Below, piece after piece: positions 14,921 through 22,560 of a stretch of 33,237 nucleotides of DNA. The position numbers and the translations under genes are program-made. A model generated the notes under the pieces. That model saw only the letters and a list, made by a program, of their open reading frames with translations. It made no database searches and had not been told where the DNA came from. Every line of letters starts with the position of its first letter. The first letter of the stretch is position 1. Origin of the DNA: Verrucomicrobium sp. BvORR106 (lineage in GTDB: Bacteria > Verrucomicrobiota > Verrucomicrobiia > Verrucomicrobiales > Verrucomicrobiaceae); contig NZ_BATR01000174.1 in NCBI RefSeq assembly GCF_000739655.1, positions 1-33,237 of the forward strand. The letters are read 5' to 3'.

Positions 14921-16177
14921 ATGAACCCAACCTCTGTCACAGGGCCCCGCACTGGATTTGGCACCAAAGTGGGCGCAACCCCCGACCAACGGATGGAGGC
15001 GCTCCGCGATCACGTCGGCAACCGGAGCGTAGGAGGCCGATTTGTCTCCTGGGTGAAGAACAAAGACGGCATCACGCCCAAGGAGCAAAACTACCAGAAA
15101 ATCTTCCAACAGGCCCTTACCGACAAGCTGGGCAGCAAGGAAGCAGTCAACGTGCTCTACAAGGAACTGCAGCTTTCGCCAGACAAGCCGCTGAGCTCCC
15201 GCAAGATGCAAATGGCCATGGACAAGGCGGATGAGATGGTCACCGACCGGGACAAATACACGAAAATCCGGGACGGCCAGATTGCAAAGAACCTCGCAGC
15301 TGAACAAACCGCTGCAAAAGCAGAAGCCGCCGCCCGAGCCAGAGCCGCAAAAGACGGGCGCACCTATGTCCCGCTGCAGCAGGCGATGACCAAGGTGGAG
15401 ATTGACGACAAGCTCAGCCCTTCGGCAGCGGCGCTTCGTAGTGCCATCACTTCCAAATTACAAGGTACCCCAGATGAGAACAACCGGGCGGCCAAAGCCA
15501 TCCTGAAATGTCTCTCTCTGAAGGAAAACGAGGAGATCACCGATGCCCACATCGACACCGCCAATAAACTCGTCCAGCGGTACGAGGAAAGTCGGGGCTC
15601 CCAACTGCATTCGGAGATGGGACCAGGCCGATTTCCCGAATACTTCCAGGCCACTTTCACGAACATTGTTGCCAATGGCTGGGACCCACGTGCCGACTTG
15701 CTTTCCACCGACGAACTTGTCGCACTGAACGCGTACACCCAGATCGACTATGCCATCATCAATGATGAACTCCGCAACGGCCCCATCTCCCAATTGACTC
15801 GGACTACCACGGACCTCTGCGTCCAGGGGTTGAGCAAGCTGCCTCCCTACGATGGCCCAGTCTCAAGAGGTACCGATTTGCCAAGGGACAAAGATCAAAA
15901 TTGTGTGCGTGGCGGAACCATGACGGACAGAGCTTTCACCAGCACCTCCGCTACGAAATCGTTCGATGGCAGCCACCAGTTTTCCATCCACAGCCCTGGT
16001 GGTCATGACGTCAGCTTTCTCTCCAAGTTCCCCGAAGAGGTGGAGGTGCTTTATCCCCCCAACCATACGTTCCAGATCGTGTCTCGGCATGGAACGGTTG
16101 ACTACGGCGGCTCGACCAACCCAATTGGCAAGACAGTCGACCCCGGAGTCACCCAGGCGACGATCATCCTCAAGTAG
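14921..16177 (+). CDS. Predicted type III effector with mono-ADP-ribosyltransferase domain
   Basis: A 418-residue protein with no signal peptide. Residues 1-25 are rich in Ser/Thr/Gly/Pro, as type III secretion signals often are. Residues 30-220 are helical, with an Ala-rich coiled stretch at 123-145. The C-terminal 180 residues carry all marks of an R-S-E toxin: YTQIDYAIINDELR (272-285), R316 in VSRGTDLP, the STS motif S341-T342-S343 in RAFTSTSAT, and E373-V-E375 in FPEEVEVLYPP with the hydrophobic strand after it. Such enzymes move ADP-ribose from NAD to an arginine or similar residue of a host protein. It sits between two CesT-like chaperones, which supports type III export. The target is unknown. 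Confidence 0.85.
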   Translation: MNPTSVTGPRTGFGTKVGATPDQRMEALRDHVGNRSVGGRFVSWVKNKDGITPKEQNYQKIFQQALTDKLGSKEAVNVLYKELQLSPDKPLSSRKMQMAMDKADEMVTDRDKYTKIRDGQIAKNLAAEQTAAKAEAAARARAAKDGRTYVPLQQAMTKVEIDDKLSPSAAALRSAITSKLQGTPDENNRAAKAILKCLSLKENEEITDAHIDTANKLVQRYEESRGSQLHSEMGPGRFPEYFQATFTNIVANGWDPRADLLSTDELVALNAYTQIDYAIINDELRNGPISQLTRTTTDLCVQGLSKLPPYDGPVSRGTDLPRDKDQNCVRGGTMTDRAFTSTSATKSFDGSHQFSIHSPGGHDVSFLSKFPEEVEVLYPPNHTFQIVSRHGTVDYGGSTNPIGKTVDPGVTQATIILK

Positions 16178-16221
16178 CAACGGAGAGCCGCCACGCTCCA
16201 TTTATCCATCACCGCATCGCC

Positions 16222-16410
16222 ATGGAATTCTTCCCTCCCAGCACTCCCCCTCCTCCCCCCACCGCAGAGGACCAGGCCCTGATCGATGAAGCCAGCAAGA
16301 TCTTTGCCACTCTGAATGACCGTCCGCGGGTATCTCAATCTCTGCAAGAAAGGGCTTCTGACGGATCCTCCGACGCAAACGAGGAGAGCGAAGACACCCC
16401 TCTGATCTGA
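16222..16410 (+). CDS. Small proline-rich acidic protein in the effector locus
   Basis: A 62-residue frame between effector and second chaperone. It opens with a proline run (FFPPSTPPPPPTAED), continues with a helix (QALIDEASKIFATLNDR) and ends in a Ser/Asp/Glu-rich tail. No family is recognised. The ATG has the same kind of leader (CACCGCATCGCC) as other genes here, and the gaps to both neighbours are under 50 bases. It could be a small secreted protein or a chaperone cofactor, or not be expressed. Confidence 0.5.
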   Translation: MEFFPPSTPPPPPTAEDQALIDEASKIFATLNDRPRVSQSLQERASDGSSDANEESEDTPLI

Positions 16411-16447
16411 TTCAATCCAGCCTATCTCTACGCCCCCATTCCTCCCC

Positions 16448-16924
16448 ATGTCATCCTTTCAAACCGCCCAATCACTAATCGAACAGTTCTCCCACTCCGT
16501 CGGCGTCCCCGGCCTGACTCTGGATGACGAGGGCAGCTTGACCCTGCGCGTGGGCGAAGGCCAACTGGTGCAGGTCGCCCATGATCCGTCCAGTGGCGAA
16601 CTGATCCTCAGTGCGCAGGTTCATCCAGATGCGAACGAACTTCCTCCCTCCGCGCTCCGTCGGATGCTGGTCACCAATGTCAAACTTCATGCTGAATCCG
16701 GCCCCGCTTTCGCCATTGCCCCTGATGACGGCACCGTGGTTCTAGAACATCACCTCTCCCTCGCTAACCTGGAATACAGCCAGTTCGAGGCCGCCTGGAC
16801 CTTGTTCCTGGACCAGGTGGAGCGCGCCAGCGCCAAACTCGCCCACCTGACGGAGTCCCACACCGCTGCGGCATACGACGGCGAACCTCTGAGCAGTGAG
16901 CAACAGTTCGTCATCAGAGCTTGA
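16448..16924 (+). CDS. CesT-like type III secretion chaperone 2
   Basis: A 158-residue acidic protein. It has an N-terminal helix (FQTAQSLIEQFSHSVGVPGL), strands LTLDDEGSLTLRVGEGQLVQ and LILSAQV, then LPPSALRRMLVTNVKLH, AFAIAPDDGTVVLEHHL and the helix YSQFEAAWTLFLDQVERASA. This is the Tir-chaperone (CesT) layout, and the DDEG-turn pattern is typical. Sequence similarity to chaperone 1 is low, so the two are either old duplicates or serve different regions or effectors. It is the last gene of the locus; a hairpin follows at 16954. Confidence 0.7.
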   Translation: MSSFQTAQSLIEQFSHSVGVPGLTLDDEGSLTLRVGEGQLVQVAHDPSSGELILSAQVHPDANELPPSALRRMLVTNVKLHAESGPAFAIAPDDGTVVLEHHLSLANLEYSQFEAAWTLFLDQVERASAKLAHLTESHTAAAYDGEPLSSEQQFVIRA

Positions 16925-16953
16925 AGGCATCCCTGAAAAAGTAGGTCAAGCAC

Positions 16954-17004
16954 CCTCCCGTGACTATCTCCCAGCCACGTGAGGGAATCGTCACCATTGG
17001 GAGG
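16954..17004 (+). terminator. Large hairpin after the effector locus
   Basis: CCTCCC (16954-16959) pairs with GGGAGG (16999-17004) and GTGAC (16960-16964) with GTCAC (16990-16994), with a four-base bulge; CTAGTTTT follows. It could end the effector operon. The rest of the gap up to 17221 holds no evident gene. Confidence 0.35.
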
Positions 17005-17221
17005 CTAGTTTTAACGACCTAGCCGACGGAGAAGCTCGTTTCACCACGCTCCCGCCAGGATCGTGGCCGCAAAGACGTGGGAGGCTTGTCAGCACCCAAA
17101 GACGATGAAGTCCGCCACTTCGCGGATTCGGATTGATCTCGAGAGCGGAAATCGCTATTCGATAGGATCTCCCAACGATCAAAGCGCGCGTCTTTTGATC
17201 GCCTCCTCCCCCCTTCGTCTC

Positions 17222-17812
17222 ATGAAGCCATTCCTCCTCGCGTTGACCGCCTTTGCAGCCATCCAAATTTGCCAGGCTGAGCCCAAACCTCAGGGCGCAC
17301 CCAAACTCCCGTCCGGTGAAGAGTTTACAGAGCTACGCATGGCCTTTGCCGCGCAACCGGACTTCCATCCCATGTGGTCGAGAGATGAAGCGAGAGAGGC
17401 CATCATGACGGCCGCCAAGGCCAAGGATCGGGCCAAGATCATTGAGTTGTCAAAGGCCTGGCTGGAGAAGGTCCCGGTTGACGCCGATGTCCACTTTCTC
17501 CGGGCGCAAGCTCTCAAGGCGGCCGGCGACTGGGCGGGATTCACCTACCATTGGCACTGTTTCTACGGTTTGATCCATTCCATTGCTTCCTCAGGAGACG
17601 GCCGCACCGCGAAGACCGCGTTCAAAGTCATCTCCGTTTCAGAGGAGTACTACTTCCTCGATGAGATTGGCGCCGAGCTGATTGAACAAACGCTGGAGCA
17701 CCCTTGCGACAAGATGAAGGTCAAGCTTCGCGACGGCACTGAAACCACCTTCTACTTTGATGTTTCCATCTCGTTTGCGGCAATGTCACGACGGCTTGCG
17801 CCCGCGAAATGA
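17222..17812 (+). CDS. DUF4919-family exported protein
   Basis: A 196-residue protein with signal peptide MKPFLLALTAFAAIQICQA. The C-terminal half contains GDGRTAKTAFKVISVSEEYY and a late TTFYFDVS, the pattern of DUF4919 proteins known mainly from Bacteroidetes; the function is unknown. Residues 55-100 look like one helical repeat pair (EAREAIMTAAKAKDRAKIIE, FLRAQALKAAGDW). The frame extends to 17063 without a signal peptide, so ATG 17222 is preferred. The stop overlaps the next possible start by ATGA. Confidence 0.7.
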   Translation: MKPFLLALTAFAAIQICQAEPKPQGAPKLPSGEEFTELRMAFAAQPDFHPMWSRDEAREAIMTAAKAKDRAKIIELSKAWLEKVPVDADVHFLRAQALKAAGDWAGFTYHWHCFYGLIHSIASSGDGRTAKTAFKVISVSEEYYFLDEIGAELIEQTLEHPCDKMKVKLRDGTETTFYFDVSISFAAMSRRLAPAK

Positions 17813-18243
17813 TCGAGATCAGCAACACGCTTGGTCCATCCGTACAACATCGAATCCCGCCCAACCTCATGTCCTCGCCGAACCTTCTTTCCGCCACCCC
17901 ACTCCTTCACGTCTCCTCTTCGGAGGCCGCGGAGATCTACTATGGCACCCAGCTCGGCTTTACCTTGGCCTGGCAGTACCGCCCCCATGCACCTGCTGCA
18001 GATCCCGGCTATCTCGGATTCGAGCGTGACGGCGTGAGACTACACGTCTCCTCCTTCTCAGGAGACGGCGTCGCGGGAGGGGTGGCGTCCTTTGAAGTGC
18101 GTGACGTTGATGCCCTTTACGAGGAGTTCAAAGCCAAGGGGGCCACCTTTGAGCTCCCGCCTCACGATCAAACGTGGGGCAATCGCGAAATGTACCTTCG
18201 CGATGCAGATGGGAATTCGATTCGTTTTATCCAGCCAGGATGA
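17809..18243 (+). CDS. VOC/glyoxalase-family protein
   Basis: 144 residues from ATG 17809, or 124 from ATG 17869. It shows the vicinal-oxygen-chelate pattern: TPLLHVSSSEAAEIYYGTQL near the start, LGFERDGVRLHVSSF in the middle, VRDVDALYEEFKAKG and REMYLRDADGNSIRFIQPG at the end. Family members are glyoxalases, dioxygenases or antibiotic-binding (bleomycin/fosfomycin-type) proteins; this small single-module form is usually a dimer. The specific substrate is unknown. The upstream ATGA overlap favours 17809, and homology to the fold favours 17869. Confidence 0.75.
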   Translation: MIEISNTLGPSVQHRIPPNLMSSPNLLSATPLLHVSSSEAAEIYYGTQLGFTLAWQYRPHAPAADPGYLGFERDGVRLHVSSFSGDGVAGGVASFEVRDVDALYEEFKAKGATFELPPHDQTWGNREMYLRDADGNSIRFIQPG

Positions 18244-18758
18244 GTCCGCCCGGGACGTATCTCATCCACCGGATGAACTCGGATACCGCCACTCTGAAAA
18301 AGATCTCGTTCGTCTTCGCCCTCGCGGGACTGCTCGGAGGAATGATGTACACAGCCTACCACGGCCACCAGTCGGGTTACGAACTCAAGCATCTCTACTA
18401 CTCGCTCGATGCCTTCAAACCCATCCCCGAGCACCTCTATTTCCCCCTTTCGTACTTGAGTCCCTATATACTCGTCGCATTGGCGGCGCTGCTCAGTTGT
18501 TCCCGCCGGGCCGCATGGACCTCTCTGATCACTACCCTCCTGATCCTCTACTTCGGCGGTGCCACTTACCAAAGCCTGCTGCACTCGGGCTTCTTTGCCA
18601 TCAATGACATCACCAATGTGAATCTTCCCGTTCAGGGCTACCTCGCCTGGATTGCCCTACTCACGTCTGCATGGAGCATGGGCCCGTGGATCAAAGACAC
18701 CCTCTTCGGGAAACTGCGCGCGCTCCAATTTCCTGCCCAATCTCCACCTCGCCCATGA
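18240..18758 (+). CDS. Hypothetical integral membrane protein
   Basis: 172 residues from ATG 18240, which overlaps the VOC stop (ATGA); ATG 18273 is an alternative. About four hydrophobic helices can be seen: ISFVFALAGLLGGMMYTAY, PYILVALAALLSC, SLITTLLILYFGGATYQSLL and YLAWIALLTSAWSM. A large loop follows the first helix. No family is recognised. It is coupled on both sides (ATGA overlaps), so it is made with the VOC and SRPBCC proteins. Confidence 0.65.
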   Translation: MSPPGTYLIHRMNSDTATLKKISFVFALAGLLGGMMYTAYHGHQSGYELKHLYYSLDAFKPIPEHLYFPLSYLSPYILVALAALLSCSRRAAWTSLITTLLILYFGGATYQSLLHSGFFAINDITNVNLPVQGYLAWIALLTSAWSMGPWIKDTLFGKLRALQFPAQSPPRP

Positions 18759-19213
18759 GCACCACACGCGTCAGCCGTTGCATCCTTGCGCCACGTGCCG
18801 CAGTTTACCGCGCCTTGATAGATCCTTCGGCCATCCCCCACTGGAAGGTGCCCAATGGCATGACCTGTGAGGTGCACACTTTCGAGGCACGCGAGGGAGG
18901 CACCTTTCGCATCTCCCTCACCTACGATCAGCCCACTGACACCGGCAAAACCACCCGGCAAACTGACACCTATCATGGTCGGTTTGCGAAGCTGGTTCCC
19001 GATGAAAAGGTCGTTGAGGTGGATGTGTTCGAGACAGCAGACCCCACTCTGCAGGGAGAGATGACCATCACCTACACCCTCGTCGAGACAGAGGAAGGCA
19101 CCCTCCTTCACGCCGTTCACGAGGGCGTGCCAGATGGTGTGTCCCCATCCGACAATGAACTGGGCTGGCAGATGTCGCTTGGAAAGCTGGCAGCGTTTGT
19201 GGAGGGGAGTTGA
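18755..19213 (+). CDS. SRPBCC (AHSA1-type) domain protein
   Basis: A 152-residue protein of the START/Bet v1-like fold: SRCILAPRAAVYRALIDPSA, then IPHWKVPNGMTCEVHTFEAR, GGTFRISLTYD, YHGRFAKLVPDEKVVEVDVF and a C-terminal helix GWQMSLGKLAAFVE. These proteins bind hydrophobic ligands or act as Aha1-like partners and often occur beside VOC genes. The ATG overlaps the preceding stop (ATGA), so it belongs to the same operon. The ligand is unknown. Confidence 0.82.
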   Translation: MSTTRVSRCILAPRAAVYRALIDPSAIPHWKVPNGMTCEVHTFEAREGGTFRISLTYDQPTDTGKTTRQTDTYHGRFAKLVPDEKVVEVDVFETADPTLQGEMTITYTLVETEEGTLLHAVHEGVPDGVSPSDNELGWQMSLGKLAAFVEGS

Positions 19214-19254
19214 CAGCGGGGCGCAGGCTTGACAGTACAATCATCCTCTGCATC

Positions 19255-19710
19255 ATGTCCGACAATTGGATTGCCCTGATTCCTAAAGATCCACACTTTG
19301 TGCCATCTGAGCACCACGGGAAAGCTGCTGCGGCTTACCTCGCGAGCATAGCTCCTGAGAGTGACGGAATAGACGTCCGGGTTGACAACAAGATACAATT
19401 TCACGACTGCGGCAGCAATCTCGAATCCATTTGCTGCCCAAGATGCAATGCAGCGATAGATTTTGATTGGTGGTCGGACCGAATGTCGGATGACTTCGAG
19501 GGTGACGGCTATCAATTGGGATTGGATCAAACGCCTTGTTGCCATTCCAGGGCGTCCCTGGCGGAATTGATTTACGATTTTGATCAAGGGTTTTCACGAT
19601 TCATCGTGGAGGCGATGAACCCAAAAATCGGTAAATTGTCGACGGGACAATTGGAGAAGCTTCGACTTCTGCTTGGCACCGAAATTCGGGTGATCTATCG
19701 GCATATCTGA
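19255..19710 (+). CDS. Conserved-looking hypothetical protein with paired cysteines
   Basis: A 151-residue cytoplasmic protein from ATG 19255 (a TTG at 19210 would add 15). It begins DNWIALIPKDPHFVPSE and has ICCPRCNAAIDFDWW and TPCCHS, so a small zinc site is likely. The C-terminal part is LAELIYDFDQGFSRFIVEAM followed by a strand EIRVIYRHI. I have seen this kind of stand-alone protein in many phyla, but I know of no function. Its base composition is lower in GC than its neighbours, which suggests transfer. It is not overlapped with the preceding operon. Confidence 0.65.
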   Translation: MSDNWIALIPKDPHFVPSEHHGKAAAAYLASIAPESDGIDVRVDNKIQFHDCGSNLESICCPRCNAAIDFDWWSDRMSDDFEGDGYQLGLDQTPCCHSRASLAELIYDFDQGFSRFIVEAMNPKIGKLSTGQLEKLRLLLGTEIRVIYRHI

Positions 19711-19737
19711 CCGTGATGCACCCCTCTTTTTCATTGC

Positions 19738-20907
19738 CTACAGTAGCCCGCGTTTCCCCATCTCACCCAGCGTCCACGCATACTCCGCGCTCAGCTGATC
19801 CACCACATCGCCGGTGCGCAGTTCCTCGGGCAGCACTTCCCAGGTGTAGGTCTCCATTTCCAGATGCTGGCAGGCGGTGGGGTGTTTCGCCAGCCAGTCG
19901 AGGGCGCCGAGAATGTGGTCCTTGGTATCGGAGAACCCGCCGCTCGGCTCGGCATGGAGCGGCACGTGGAAGTGCACGCGCCATTCATCGCCGATCTCAT
20001 ACGGCATGCTCGCGGCCAGTTCCATGGCATTCGGAATGTCGCGCAGACGGCGCAGGGGCGTGTCGCCCTCGCGGATGATCACCTGGTGGAAATACACCGG
20101 CTCATCGTAACTCTTCAGGCGGTCCAGGTTCTCCGGCGTGGGCTTGAGTTTGAGCGCTGAGCTCAGGTGCAGCTTGCTCAGGCGAATGCCGGAATCGTGG
20201 ATGCGGCTGAGCGCCTCGTTTGCCTCCTCGAACTCGACTGCGAGGTGGCAGCAGTCATAGTTCACCCCCACACGCTTCAGGAAAGTACGGTCGCCCGGGT
20301 ACTGGTCCACATACAGGCCAAAGAACTTCAGCAGCTCCCCGCTCGTCTCCACCAGCCCCAGTGGCTCGGGCTCCAGGCCCAGATGCAGATCCTGCCCGGT
20401 GCGGTCGCAGATGCTCTGGATGTGCTCGCTGCAGGCCTTGAGGTTCGCGAAGATCGCTTCCAATTCATCAATGCCAATGCCAAATTCCTTGTGTGAACCC
20501 GGCAGGGTGCTCACACTGCCGCTCATGCCCTTGGGGAGAAGCTGGGAAAGGATGTCAAACAGCCGGTTGGTGTACTCCAGCCGATCTTTGGACGTCCAAT
20601 CCGGCTTGAACACCTGTTCCTTCACGCGCTCGCCGTGGAAGTTGCCGTAGGGGAATCCATTGATCGTAAAGACATAACAATTGTGTTTCTCCAGCCACTC
20701 CTGAAACTCCGCCAGCTGGCAGGGCTCGGCCAGCTCCCGGGAGGCCTGCTCCCCCAGACGCAACCCGATGCCATAGGGCTTGCCCCCGGCCACTCGATCC
20801 CTCACCCTCAGGGTATAGTCCTCCAGGGTGCGCCAGGTCTGCGCCCAAGTTTCGCCGCGGTGAATGTTCGTGCAGTAGCCGAGGTGGATGCCGTGTTGGA
20901 GGTGCAT
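19738..20907 (-). CDS. eboE: EboE-type TIM-barrel protein (metabolite traffic protein)
   Basis: A 389-residue protein of the xylose-isomerase-like TIM-barrel superfamily. The N-terminus LGYCTNIHRGETW matches EboE, and inner motifs such as GLEPEPLGLVET, VGVNYDCCHLAVEF and HFHVPLHAE fit strands carrying metal-binding Glu, Asp and His. EboE is part of the ebo cluster (eboA-F), linked to export or traffic of secondary-metabolite precursors. None of the other ebo genes is in this window, so it seems an orphan or the cluster lies elsewhere. It is divergent from the ATP-grasp gene, with a 16-bp palindrome in between. Confidence 0.82.
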   Translation of the reverse strand: MHLQHGIHLGYCTNIHRGETWAQTWRTLEDYTLRVRDRVAGGKPYGIGLRLGEQASRELAEPCQLAEFQEWLEKHNCYVFTINGFPYGNFHGERVKEQVFKPDWTSKDRLEYTNRLFDILSQLLPKGMSGSVSTLPGSHKEFGIGIDELEAIFANLKACSEHIQSICDRTGQDLHLGLEPEPLGLVETSGELLKFFGLYVDQYPGDRTFLKRVGVNYDCCHLAVEFEEANEALSRIHDSGIRLSKLHLSSALKLKPTPENLDRLKSYDEPVYFHQVIIREGDTPLRRLRDIPNAMELAASMPYEIGDEWRVHFHVPLHAEPSGGFSDTKDHILGALDWLAKHPTACQHLEMETYTWEVLPEELRTGDVVDQLSAEYAWTLGEMGKRGLL

Positions 20908-20989
20908 CCCCTCACTCTAGCCAGTCAGCCCCGCCGCTCAAGATCGGAAGAGACATCCATTTTCGGACTTGGCCCCTTTTTTGCTTTCC

Positions 20990-21005
20990 GTTAAATACAT
21001 TTAAC
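20990..21005. promoter_or_regulatory. 16-bp palindrome between eboE and ATP-grasp gene
   Basis: GTTAAAT-AC-ATTTAAC is a perfect inverted repeat 17 bases before the ATP-grasp start, in a short divergent gap. It could be an operator. The family of the binding protein is unknown. Confidence 0.4.
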
Positions 21006-21021
21006 CCGCACCCCTCCTCCC

Positions 21022-22473
21022 ATGCCCATGCTGCTCGACAGCTACGATAAGGAAAACTTTTTTGACGAAATGTTCGACGAGGAAGCCGCTGTGCGACCTC
21101 ACTACCGCAAGGTGCTGGATCGCATGCAGCGCCTGGAGCCGGGGGACTATCATCGAAGGCAGACGGCCGTGGACCTCGCCTTCATGCGCGGTGGCGTGAC
21201 CTTCACGGTGTATAATGACAATCAAGGCACCGAGCGCATTTTCCCCTTCGACCTCATGCCCCGGGTCATTCCCGCCGCTGAGTGGGAGCGGGTGGAGAAG
21301 GGTCTCATTCAGCGCATTCAGGCGCTGAACATGTTCCTGCACGACATCTACCACGAGCAGAAGATCCTGCGCGACCGCGTCATCCCGCCCCACTACATCC
21401 TTGGGGCCAAGCATTTCCGGCGGGAGTTCATGAACTGCAATGTGGCCAAGGACATCTACGTCCACATCTGCGGCACCGATCTCATCCGCGGCCGCGATGG
21501 CGAATACCTCGTGCTGGAGGACAACCTCCGCTGCCCATCCGGTGCCTCGTACATGCTGGAGAACCGTGCGGCCCTGAAGCGCGCTTTCCCCAATCTCTTC
21601 CAATCTGCGGGCGTCCGCGGTGTGGACAACTACGCCGCCGATCTGCGGAAGGTGCTCAACTACGTCACCCCAGATAATATTGGGAGCGACAAGCCCAACG
21701 TGGTGCTGCTCACCCCCGGCGTGTACAACAGCGCCTACTTCGAGCACGCCTTCCTGGCCCGCCAGATGGGCATCCCGATCGTGGAAGGTCGCGACCTCCT
21801 GGTCCGCGATCTGAAGGTGTACATGCGCACCACCGCCGGCCTCATGCCCGTGGATGTGATCTACCGCCGCATCGATGACGACTTTCTGGATCCCTCAGTC
21901 TTCCGTCCGGATTCCCTGCTGGGTGTGCCGGGGCTGGTCAATGCCTACCGCGCTGGCAACGTGAGCCTGGCGAACAGCATCGGCACCGGCATCGCGGATG
22001 ACAAGGTCATCTACTACTTCGTCCCGCGGATCATCAAGTACTACCTGGGCGAGGACCCCATCCTGCCCAATGTGGAGACCTACCTGGCCAGCGAGCCCCA
22101 GGACCGGAAATTCATTCTAGAGAATCTGGAGAAGCTGGTGGTGAAGTCTGCCAACGAAGCGGGCGGCTACGGCATGCTCATGGGCCCCTGGGCCACGCAG
22201 GAGGAGATCGAGGAGTTCCGCAAGAATATCATCGCCAATCCCCGCAACTTCATCGGGCAGCCTCCCATCTCTCTCTCCCGCCACCCCACCTGGGTGGGCG
22301 ATGACTTCGAAGGTCGGCACGTGGACCTGCGCCCCTACATCCTCTTTGGCGAGAAAATCAAGGTGACCCCCGGTGGTCTCACCCGGGTGGCCCTGCGCAA
22401 GGGGTCGCTGGTGGTGAACTCCTCCCAAGGGGGCGGCTCCAAGGACACCTGGGTCCTCCACGACAACGAATAA
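21022..22473 (+). CDS. Circularly permuted ATP-grasp protein (COG2308)
   Basis: A 483-residue protein. It begins [18 protein letters not shown] and has typical blocks: [70 protein letters not shown] and [14 protein letters not shown]. The family (DUF404/407) is predicted to make peptide-like bonds using ATP. It is nearly always followed by an alpha-E protein and a transglutaminase-like protease, and the same order holds here. Substrate unproven. Full family length, no damage. Confidence 0.92.
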   Translation: MPMLLDSYDKENFFDEMFDEEAAVRPHYRKVLDRMQRLEPGDYHRRQTAVDLAFMRGGVTFTVYNDNQGTERIFPFDLMPRVIPAAEWERVEKGLIQRIQALNMFLHDIYHEQKILRDRVIPPHYILGAKHFRREFMNCNVAKDIYVHICGTDLIRGRDGEYLVLEDNLRCPSGASYMLENRAALKRAFPNLFQSAGVRGVDNYAADLRKVLNYVTPDNIGSDKPNVVLLTPGVYNSAYFEHAFLARQMGIPIVEGRDLLVRDLKVYMRTTAGLMPVDVIYRRIDDDFLDPSVFRPDSLLGVPGLVNAYRAGNVSLANSIGTGIADDKVIYYFVPRIIKYYLGEDPILPNVETYLASEPQDRKFILENLEKLVVKSANEAGGYGMLMGPWATQEEIEEFRKNIIANPRNFIGQPPISLSRHPTWVGDDFEGRHVDLRPYILFGEKIKVTPGGLTRVALRKGSLVVNSSQGGGSKDTWVLHDNE

Positions 22474-22560
22474 GATTGACCCCGACCTCCATTCCGCTAC
22501 CAAAGACCTGTCTGCCCAGGTCTTGAATCTCCCGCCTTCCCCAGCGCTTCACCACCTCGC

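Noticed and set aside
20941..20952. AGATCGGAAGAG, identical to the first 12 bases of a common sequencing adapter
   Set aside because: The match ends after 12 bases and the flanks are continuous, ordinary intergenic DNA. Chance similarity is more likely than adapter left in the assembly.
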